Assembly: GCA_032209605.1 (NCBI GenBank)
Contig: JASFXZ010000001.1
Coordinates: 9,673,703 to 9,737,702, forward strand
Origin: Mactromeris polynyma
Lineage: Eukaryota; Mollusca; Bivalvia; Venerida; Mactridae
Length of the DNA: 64,000 bases
Reading direction: 5' to 3'
In this document: one piece after another, positions 11,301 through 23,300 of the stretch
How the letters are laid out: each line of letters starts with the position of its first letter
Position numbering within the stretch: the first letter of the stretch is position 1
The notes under the pieces: generated by a model
Told to the model about the DNA's origin: nothing
What the model saw: only the letters and a program-made list of their open reading frames with translations
Database searches by the model: none
Program-made: the position numbers and the translations under genes

Positions 11301-14300
11301 AAACATGGCAGTCAGTTGTTCAGACCAGTTTTCTTGAAATTAATAATCAACAAATACTACCTTGCTATTCCACAAGCAACCGATAACTACCCCACATAAA
11401 TGAGAGGTGGAGGACACATGACTAGCCAAATGTCACTGAAGGACATGACCTGCCCCACTCTGGAATCGAACCTAGAGCTCCCAGGTGACAACCAAGCACT
11501 CTACCAACAGAGCTAACCATGCCAGTCTATCTTACAATAGGACGTTAATATGAATAATTAAACCAAAAGCAGTTGCAAGAAAGAATGTCTTTGTGAGTTT
11601 TGCCACATAATTATTCTTTACCGAATTTGCATGCTTGGGGTTAATCATCTTAACTGTATGGGCCAAACTAACAGGGCCATTTGTTATTGGCAGATTGTTC
11701 AGGTTCAAAACTACAAATTTATGTCACCATAATCTTACTGGACAAACAACAGGATTACCCACCCCATGGTTAAAAACTTTTACGGAATAATCAATACAAT
11801 ATTTTACGTAATCGAAACGATTTAATTCCATCCAGTAGGCGTCACTTATATAGTGTCAAGTCAAGACCTTTAATGCATGGTTACCTTGCTCTAGCTTCTT
11901 CCAATGTGCTTGTAGGTGACAAAAGGGGCTGACGACGACTTGGTACAGTTGGGGTGGCCGCATCAAGTATTGATCGACGAGCCTAAAAATAGGCATGAAT
12001 TTTTGAAAAAAACAAACAATTTTTTTAGTGAACACAGAAAAGGCAAAATATACATAAATTGAAACATTCTGCAAATACTCACAATTTATAAAGACACTTA
12101 TATACCACATATATATATACAAAAGAATGTAGTGAATCGCTTAATCAGGGCCAGCAAATATAGTACTTGCTAGTAAAACCAAACTATTCAAACCCAGTTA
12201 ATATAATGAGATTTGCAATATTTAACATTTCAGAACTGTTACTCATGCTGTCATGAAATACTGGTTCAATAATAAAAAAATACATGTCAAAATGTACTCC
12301 TTAATACATGCAAATCCAAAGTTATATTTACTTTCGGTGTTCTTGCACCAGCAGGGGTTCTTGTTGAATTTTTACGAGTCACTGATTTCGGCGTTCTATG
12401 TCTCTTCACTGCATCATCAACCTCATCTGGCTGATATTCTCCATCTTCTGAGGGACTCTTATTTCTGACAGATTAAGAAATATTAAGTGAATACCAGATG
12501 CTTAAGACAGGGGTTCCATTAGGTACTTTAAGGGCCAAATTACCTATAATTAAGAGAAAAATTGATCCTTCAGTCTGAATCCTGAAGTTAAAAATGTGGC
12601 TTTTTTGGAAATTCCAGGGGTCAAATGGATTCCCTGCTTAGAGAGTTATTTAACATCTTACGTTAATATATAACACAGGATCACAAATGAAACTTGTAGA
12701 ACATGCCACATTTGTGACATTTAGTAAAGATTCTTAATATTAATCAATCTAACATGTCAGATTTTACCTGGAACTTGAACTAGACGTTGATTTTTTTGCC
12801 TCCTGTTTTCTTCTTGATTTGGCAACATACACATCTTCATCAGAATCAAATCCATCACTCAAACTTTCCACATAACTCTTTGGTCTAGCAAAAATTCAAT
12901 GACTTGTTAAAAAAAAGCTTAAGAACATAAGATTTATATATATATACATCCGCACAAGATTTTTTCCAAATTCAAAAACTGGAAAAGGGGAAAGTAACGA
13001 GGTGCAGTACAAAATACAATTCTGTGACAATAATAAATCTAACATTCTATTTGGAGGTATATTAGAGTTCCAAGTCACAGGTTAAATAACGGACCATTGA
13101 ATTGATTAAATAATAAAACCACCATTACTAAGCGATAGTACTTTAAGAAACAAATCTCAAGATTTATCTACTAGAAATAATAAAATATTAAGTGACTAGT
13201 CTATCTATGAAATACCAAAAGCCTTCAGTTAATTTGGTAAAGTCAATGAGATTCTCTTATTCACTTTCTGGCATATTTTCAACGATATTTATGAGATTCT
13301 GAAGCAGATTTTTTACACATATGCAATTTTTTAAGTTTGGGCTTTTTTTTTTGGTTATAAACCCGATGTTAACCATGTTTTTGACAACCACATGTCATTT
13401 AATCCTATCTTTTTTAATATTTACAATTATTTTACTGTACCCGCCCAAATTACCACGCACGAACAATACATTTCGACTAAACATATTAAAATTTCCACAA
13501 TAAAATAAAATATTTTTCCTACCTACGTACCCACCTCTAAAATCTAGGGTCGGTAAAGGGCAAACAAAGACTTTTTTAATTATGGCCTTAGAGCCATACA
13601 TGAAAATATAACTTTAAATGTATTACATGTACCTTGATCGTGCTGCTCTCTTCTTAGGAGATTTCGACTTCTGTGGTGATTTTGTGTTGGTAACTTCAGT
13701 AAACGCAGCATTTCTCGACGATGTTGTGTCATCTGTTGACTTCAGTGACGTGAATGCACCAGAAAGCCTTGACACAGTCCTTGTCACATTTTCAGGTGTA
13801 GGATTTCTGTAAGATTGATATTCATTTCCTAGTCTCTTTATCCTAACAATCTGAGCATTTCTTGACGGTTTTGTGTCATCTGTTGACTTCAGTGACGTGA
13901 ATGCACCAGAAAGCCGTGACGCAGTCCTTGGAACATTTTCAGGTGTAGGATTTCTGTAAGCTTGATATTCATTTCCTAGTCTCTTTATCCTAACACTCTG
14001 AACTCGACGAACTTTAACCTCAGTTTTAGGTTCAGGTTTTTTAACAGGCTCCTGGCAGACAGCTAAACTTCTCCGTCTGGGTTCTGTCCGACACTTTTTC
14101 GTTAAATCAAAGTCTTCTGAATCTTGTGTTTGCGATTTTTGCGGAGTGAAACACTGAACACTTCTTTTTAAACTATTTGTATCTTTCTTATCCTGATTTG
14201 ACTTTCCCTTAACAATAAATTTACTTGGCGAGGACACACCACGTTCGGGGGTACAAGGAGCAGATGACTGACCTCGTACAACAAGTTTTTTAGGGGTTTC

Positions 14301-17300
14301 TGACTGAGCCGAGCTGTCAGGGACATCACGAGTAGGGGTCAATCTCGCACTTCTGCGGGTTCCAGAGCTGGTGCTTGAAGATGAACTAGTCACTGAAAGA
14401 CTTGATCCATCAGATATATTTGAAAGTGCATCATCTTCTATTAATTTAGTAACATCCTCACCTTTCATCCAAGGATAATTTCTACTCTTGAATTTTGGAC
14501 TTGATAAATCTGCAAATAATTAACCAAAACATACAGGAAATTGCGAAGACCATAAAATGTAGGATTTCAAAAACGTTTGAAAGAAAAGCAGCCAAAATGT
14601 TTTCAGCAAAAGAACATTGTTCAGCTATTTGCATAAAAAACGTCCAAAATAAAATTCAAGTAATTTTTATGGACTTGTCAAATACTTTCAGCTATTTGTA
14701 TATAAAGAACTTCCAAAATAAATTCAAGTAATTTTCATGGACCTGTCAAATATTTTTCCCTCAAGTTATTAAGGACTATTTTTCAGTGCCAATGCACGGA
14801 AAAGTTAACAAAAATGACTTTCTTTTAAAACTGGAACAGAAATGCACAAAACCAATTTTACAGAAATTGTACTGTATAATATATAAACCAGATAGGTGAC
14901 ATGATCTCATTTTTTTACCCCCCCCCCTCTTGTAGTTTTTTTATTACTTTCCTTTATTACTTTCCTCGTCTCACAAAGCCAAGTTATGGACAGAACAATT
15001 TTCAAGGAGTTTCAGACAAAATTCAATCTTTTTACAATTCAAGTACTTTTCCAGATTTTAAGGGTATTAGCCATTTCAAGGACTAGCATAAACTTCTATG
15101 ATCTTTCAAGGTCAGTATAGACCTTAGACTTGGGAACAAAAACATTTTTGCGAATATTTGCAATCAACAGATATAACAGGAGCATGTAAATGATATAAGC
15201 CTTTATAAAATCCATACCTATAGGATGAAATGTTATCTTTGGTCGACTATCCGATGGAGACTGTTTGTTTGACAAAGGGGATTCAGTCTGCTTATTTTTA
15301 ACACTATTTCTCCGACTAAGGTTTTCATCAATACTTCTGTTTTCTTTGTCTTCATTGATATTAACAAATTTTCTTCCATCATAACTAAGAGAAGCATAAT
15401 AAACAGTCAATCTTTGTTTCCGACTGCTAGGAGACTGGACTGGGACACTTGACACAACTTTCACCTGCAATAAATAACATATATGATGAGCAAGAGAAAC
15501 TGAACAATTTTATGAACCCCTTCATTGATTTAACCTCAACTGCACTGCAGAATGATACTAATTGGCAATGCAACTACAACAAGAGTGACAAACTATCACA
15601 AAATACGCCCCTCCTAAGTCAAGAGTTAAAACAATTCAAACTTAATGCAATTTCTCTAATTAAAGGGCAATAACTCCCGAGGGACTTGAGCAATATGGCT
15701 GGTTATCAAACTTGTCCGAGATATTATGCCCATACACATTCTGACCAAATTTGGTGAAGATTGGACAAATGCTTCTATAGTTATTGATCGGACAACTAAC
15801 TGTACGCTGCCAGTCCTCCCAGCCGCCACAGGTGAAACTATAATAGGTCCCATTCTATGAACGGGTGTATAAAAACAAAATAAGCATTTATATTGTGCTA
15901 CTTAAGTCATATTTATGCAAGAGATGTCACCAGCAAAGGACAAATGAAAAGCCTTAGAATGTGGGAACATTGACTCTTGTGTGTGAAGCATCTCATCATG
16001 CTTAACATTAGTGTTTGATTTCATTTGAATCTTTGGTCTTCCATCATTAAAGAATTCATAGTCGAGATATGCATGCAGCATTTCAGATCAAACATTAACT
16101 ACAGGGATGTAATGGAATTAAAGTAGGTTTCGGCCACCTTAGGCTGCCAATGGGGCAACAACGCCCTGGGGAGGGTCACACATCCAGAGATAGAAACTGC
16201 AAAAACAACGTCAGGTTCCAGAGTGGCAACACAGTTTAGAGGGGCTAAAGTATTGCAAATAACCAATAAACAACCCCATTTATTAGTGTAGCATCATGCA
16301 TTAAGTAAGTAAATTCGTTTTGTTTCAATCAGGTTTAACATCGATTTTCAACAATTTTTTGTTTTATATATGACAGACAGTTGACCTAATCAGTTTTCGG
16401 GTGATAAATTAACAGCCACTACCAACTTGCCCTTCCGCAAGCAGCTGACAATATCCCGACATGATATCAGAGGTGGAGGAAAAAAACACTGTACATAGTT
16501 AAATGTCTTGGAAGGACCTGTCCAGCCCAGGAAATCATACCAGTGACCACCTAGTGCTCTAACCACAGTCTTCACAATAATTTTTTTGAAGGACTTGCCC
16601 ATTCGGGCAGACAGCTTGCAATTCCCACTTGCCTGAATGCACCATCAAAGTAACAAAGAAACATGATGTTTTTATGGTTGTTTTGATTTGTTTAATCGGA
16701 AACGATAGTTGATGAAAGTGCTGTTACACAAACAAAATTGACAAAAGATGAAAACCAGTCTAAGAATTGCATACTACACCATCAATTTTTGTGACAACTT
16801 GGATAAAAGCTAGTCAGACCGGACCACGAATACAACTTGACAAAATGGATTTTTTATTTGTCCGACGGTATTTGTACTTTTCCCGAGCTTTGGGCAAGTG
16901 GGTTATCGTGAAGACTGTAACCATTGAGCTAACTAGGCAAGCACTAAGTAAGTTAAACATACAACAGCAAGGAACAGATTTCTGTAACAATTACATAACT
17001 ATTTGAATCAATTTACCTCACATTTTCCAGTAATCTGTGTTAAATCTATTTCATTACTGTTGCGTGGATCAGTACTAAGGAATACTTCATTTGATTGGCA
17101 ATCATGCCCACGGAATGCCAACTGACGCAAAGCAGGTTTCTGTAAACAATCCTTTGTAAGATAGTATTTGACCTGTCCAATTTTCTGCTTTCCTGAAATA
17201 AGGAGATAGGAATTGTGAACAATAGCAATTCGTGAAATACAAGATAATTTTTACATTCCTCGAGTTAAGACTTTGCTCTATTATTTAAAATTCAACTTAA

Positions 17301-20300
17301 TTTTTATTTCATTTGAATATGGTTTCAACTATAAGATGTGGGAAATGTTCAAGAACAGAAATAGGAACAATAAATCATGCTTACTAAATAATTGAAGTAT
17401 ATCAAACTTGCTTATTTATAAATGAATAATGATTATGGTAACGTCTACAGTAACACCTAACAGTTTGTTAGAATCAACGTAAATGATACCTGTATCATAC
17501 AGCTCCAGTAACTGATAAACTTGTGTAGTACTGTTGTTTAGCCCACTTGATACAATCACAAAGTCATTTTTTCTGTAATTAACTCCTTTTATTTTAAAGG
17601 CCCTGAAAAGACAAAAAAAATGCAACTAGAGTGGTACGACCAATGCTCGGCGTAAAATCGGAACAAATATTCTGCAATGTTAGAAGTTTCAACAGGCTTT
17701 CTGATGTAAACAGCTCATCAAATAAAGCAATCTTTGAGTAATCATCGATGAATTTTGACATGTGAAAAAATCACGGTATTAACAATATGCTGCTATAAAT
17801 AGAACGAGTAAAACTAGTGCGGTGAACAACAAAATGAAGAAATGCTCGGCGTACAGTTGATAACCTGTTAGATCACCTGTTTGGAAAATGAATATTGTAA
17901 ACATTAAATGGACACAACCTGGATACAAAACAAACGAAAATATAAATCAGTATGTTTTATTGATTGTGGAATAAACACAGTCATGGCAAATGAACTCCAA
18001 GACTTGTCAGTCATTTGGTCTGACAACCTTGGAAAACTTGTCAGACCGAATGCAAACTTGTTGGTCCGAAAACATGTTGTTAAAAATTTCAGGCCGAAAA
18101 TTACCGCTCATTTCAAAGTGAAAGTAAACAAATCAAACACAAATGTGCAAATAATTGGCGTATTTCGTTAAATAAAATTATAATTTACTTTCACATTCAC
18201 TCCTGAAATGCCTTTTTGACGACAAAATCAAAGTTCAAATGTCCGAAAGACAAGCGAATGTACAGACAATTGGTGCGCGTAAGAAGACCGCATTGTGTAA
18301 ACAGCAATGGATGTTGTAAAACCCGTACGACCCGTATCGGACATACGGACCGACGCAGAGGCATTCTGTATCGGACCTGGTCGGTTTTTGTCGGTCAGGT
18401 CCGACTGACAGATGGGTATTCGCCATGACTGTAAACAGTTTATTATGGTCAATATTCCTGGACCAAGTTTCCAGTTTTTAAGACAAAGAAATGATTGTTG
18501 CATGCTTTAAAACACGAGAAAAGTAAAACACAAGGTGTATACATCATATATATATTGTTGGACAATTAAAAAATTTGTTCAAGCCAGTCCTCGCACGATT
18601 ACGTAGGTGCATGGCAGGAACGACTACTCTGAATAGCAACCACCACTTATCCAATAATCCATGTCAGATAAGTGGTAAAATTGGGGGGGTCTTCTACTTA
18701 ACAGCAATTTATAGGTATTAAGTGTTATATAACCTACATAATATTATAACATAATTAAAGAGGACTTAATTATCTTTCATTTGATGTAACTTTCATTATT
18801 ATTGATTTTTATCATAATGCAAAATATTAATTATAAACATCAAATATTGGTAAATTACACTGCCTGCTTAATCGGCCATTACACGGACACGTGATATTAA
18901 CGGTGACCTACTTGTAAAAGTTATGCAAGATTTATTTTTTCATGAATATTTATGAGGTAAAATGCACCAATCAGAGAAAAGAATGACGTTTAAGACGCTA
19001 TACGGACCATTTCCGTACAACAAATAATGCGACCGCTATAAATCACTGAAGTTCGGGCCATTTTGTATGAAAAGTAAAAGGTTTGTAAAACTGGTTCATA
19101 TATCATTAAAATCTGCTTAATCTACGCTTTATTTTGATGTATGATGTTTTAAAATGTGTTTAAAAATGTCCGTTGCACATAGGTTTAAAGTTGACCTATG
19201 ACCGACTTCACACTTGTTGACAAGCGAGATCGAGTGTCCGCCATTTTGAATATATTATGCTAATCCGATGTCAACAAACCATGAATTATCGGTAAATTTA
19301 CGCAAGTTTATAATTTAAAAATACTAAAAAGAGAGTTTATTTCTTTAGTAATATGATTATGAGTATGAATAATAATAAAAATGTGGTAATTCAATGAGAT
19401 TTTTACCAAATTTCCGAGCCAACAATTAAGTTTTTGACCACCCGTAAAAAACTACGTTTCTCTATAAAACATTACAGTTGCAGGTTCTAAAGGTTCTTAA
19501 GATATATATTTGAAATATTTCGATTACTTTATAAGAAAATAACGTTACTTTAAGTGTCTGTAATACATCTTATTCTCGTGCTTGTCAGTTGCCAAGTGTA
19601 CATATTTTCGGACATGAAAGTTTCGGACACATTTTTTTATCTTTTCTTTTGAATAAAGTTCTTTTTTCTTTTCAGACACTGACATGTTAATATGAGTTGC
19701 AAGTAATGGAGAAACAACTCGTTTTCCCAGGCCCGTGTTGTGCCAAAATAAACTTGAAAGTTGAAGATTTGAAATCTGGGATATTTTGTGTGATACAAGA
19801 AACATTGACAAATGGTGCAGTCCTTGAAATTAAAAAACTTGTTGAAAATTCGCCAAATTCTTACCCGAAAGTTCATGATATACTGTGTGCTCTCCAACCC
19901 CAGTTACTTAACCAAAATGATGGTACGGTTAGATCAAATATTGCCCGTGTGCAGGAAATGTACCGCAAACTGTCACGTAAAAAGAGAGTTGGAATGTTCA
20001 AGAAAGTTGATGATCTGCTCTGTGCCAAGTTCATGCCACAGTGTAAACAAGAAGAAAGTGCAACTGAGTCACAATCAACAATGCTAGAAAATCCTGTACC
20101 TTCTTCACATCAAAATCATGAAAATGCAATTTGTACAGGACGTAATGAAGATATACAGTTGAAATGCCAAACATACCATGTGACCGAGAAGCAAACAGAT
20201 AAATGTGAATTTGAGAGTCCTTATCACACAGAATCTAAGCCCAATTTAAAGACAACTGAAACACAAACATCCCCAAATGAAGTGAAAAAACACACATGCA

Positions 20301-23300
20301 GAAGAAGTAATATGGATGAACATATAAAGCAGCACAACTGTCTTCATCATGATATTGTTCGTCACCAAAAAGCAATAATGAAGTTGAGAAGACTGGTCGC
20401 CTCAGAAAAAGAAACTCTAGATAATCTCAAATCAACTAAGGGTCACTTCTCAGTGCGTAATGTGACAAAAAGGGATGAAATTTCATATAAAAACAGAAAG
20501 AGCTTACGCAAAGCAAAGGTGGAAAGTAGAAAGTTAAGTGGACAAATACATTTGCAAGAAAACCAAATCACTGATTTAACTCAGAAATTAACAATGCTGA
20601 AAAATGAAAATGAAACTTTGAAAACAATTAAGGCGACACGAAAAAAAAGTGAAGAAGTGAAAAAAAGGTCTCAGAACAAGGTATTCTACTACAAAAAGAA
20701 ATTAAAAAGTATCCGTGCAAGTCCGCATAACAACAAGCCATTAACTGACATACTAAAAAAAGATCTACTTCATAAGGATGCTGTTATTGACACTTTGGTT
20801 TCTGAAAATGAACAACTGAAAGAAAAGCTGGCTGAAACAAAATTTTGTCGTACAAAAAAATCTGATGGAAGTTACTGCAATGAACTTAGACTATGCATTA
20901 TAGAGCTGTTTGGTCTGGAAGTAGCTGTGGAGAAAATTCCAAGTGCTGTGGCTGTTGTCGCCAAAAATTTGTTCAACTGCAACATTCAAAAGTCTGACTT
21001 GCCTAATTCAACATCAGTGCAAAGGATTGTGGACGAAGGCCATTACCTTGCGAAAGCTTTTATAGCCAGTGAACTAGATGATGCTGACAGCTGGGGATTA
21101 AATCGTGATGGGACGACCAGAAAAAAACAAAAAATTGTTGATACATCAGTAACTTTAGATACTGGTGAAATTCTTAGTCTCGGATTTACAACAGTCGCGC
21201 GTGAAACAGCAGCTGTGATCACCGAAGTAACAAAATTTCACATGAAAGAACTGGCTGACATAGGTACTGCAAATGAAAGTGAAGAAATATCTGAAGAGTA
21301 TTTGCTGAAAACACTGCAAAAGTTGGCATTTACTATGAGTGACAGAGCCAGCAACGAAAAGTTAGCAGACAAAATGTTAGCAAGTTGGCGAGAAGAAGAA
21401 TTGTCAAAATGTGAAAATGAACAGCAAAGGAAAACAGTAAAACATTTTCATTGCATGGCACATGTGTTGCTAGGTTTTCACCGTTATCTGTGCGATGACC
21501 TGAAAAAGGAAGACAAGGAAATGACCGAAAGTGAGGGACCATTGGGGCGTGATGCATTGTCGGTTTTCAGAACATGGTCAAAGAAAGGGACAATCATAGA
21601 GCGCGTGGTTCGAACAACTGCTGACATATTTGGTCCAGTTGGGGACCACCATGGTGTTAGAGACCGATGGGAGGCATTCTGTGCAGATAGACATATCAAA
21701 TCGCTGATAGGAAATTACCGTGATAACCGATTTAATGGTCTTTTCGAAACCGCAGCAGAAATTTGTGTCCATTACACAGATTTTTTGACTGTTCTGAAAA
21801 CAATGACAAAAAATAAGAACCTAAAACTGAAATCTGTGCAAGCAGATCTTGAATCAAAACCTATCAAGACAATGTTAAACTGTATGGCTCATTTGTACCT
21901 GAAAGTGACTGGACCTTTTTGGATGCTCATCACATCAAACAGTGTAAGTTATCTTGAACTCTACCCATATGTCCAGAAACTAGAACAGTATTTAATGATG
22001 TGTGAATCAGATCCCAGACTTCTAGTGGAGGAAGAGCAGACTTGGATGGCTAATCCAGATGTCGAGCTGGTAGCCCACTATAAACTGATAAATGATGCAT
22101 TATGTATTGAGGAAATGTCTGAATTACTTTTAAAACTTGTGTCGCTATCATGCAGGGCCTTTCTCAGGACAGTAAGGAAACAGTTAGATGACTTCTTGGA
22201 GGGCGGTCAGTTTAGTGTAGCCCCCGAGAAGGATGATCTCATTCGGACTGGATTTGCTCACTTAACTAACCTGGGCTGTGAACACCACTTTGGTGACTTG
22301 GATAATAGTCAGCGGAGACGACCCAATGCCTCTATGCACCACCATTCTTCGGTACAAATCATCAAGCGAAATGGGAAAAAGATGATGTCATGGATAGCTG
22401 ACATGCCAAAAGATGTGCAAAGTTCAATGCTAAAGCTGGCACGCAAAGGGGGAAAAGACTTACGAAAACGACACAGATCACAAGAGCGACAAGTAAAGAA
22501 AGACATTTTGAATGAGATGGAGAAGGAAAGCAGTCGCCCATCAAAGAAAAGGAAAGTTTCCAAAGCTAAGGCAGCTGAGTTCGATGAAGATTCAGACGAC
22601 TACAATGAAGAAGGGCTTCTACAACTTCTCCCTAAATCTAACTTTTTTATTGTAAATTCATATGTAGTCATTGCATATCAAGATGCCTGGTATCCAGGCT
22701 GTGTCATATCTGGGACAGAAAATAACAAAGCTCTGGTAAACTTTATGTCACCCTGTAGGAAAGCTGGTACTTTCATGTGGCCAACACGTAAAGATATTCA
22801 GGAGATTGATCATCAGTTTGTGTTGAAGTGCAATATAATTCCTGAATGTTGCAATTCAGGAAGACAGTGGTTTTTTGCAGAGTATAAAGAGTTTGATGAA
22901 CTGTACACTATGTATAAAGAAAAGTTTTTCTGAATTTTGACAAGGTTTTAAAAGCCTGAATATTGTATAAAATACAGAGTAGATGTTACCAGTATTGCAA
23001 AGTATAAGAATAAGTATTGTGAATGTGATAGCTTTGTATTCTGTGATTTGTATTTTGTGATATGTATTTAAATTAGAGGTAACCTGATTAAAATAGCTAT
23101 TTATTCTTAAACAAGAGTGGAAATATTAAATATGTATCAGAAATTTATGCAAAACGTGTTGTTGCAAGATATTTTCAATATTTGTTCGACATAATAAAAA
23201 ATGTTGAAATTTATTTTCATTGTTGACTTATATTTATCTTGATAGAAAGTGGTGATAATGGAAAACTGATTACACCATTGGATTAAGCAGGAAAAATCAC

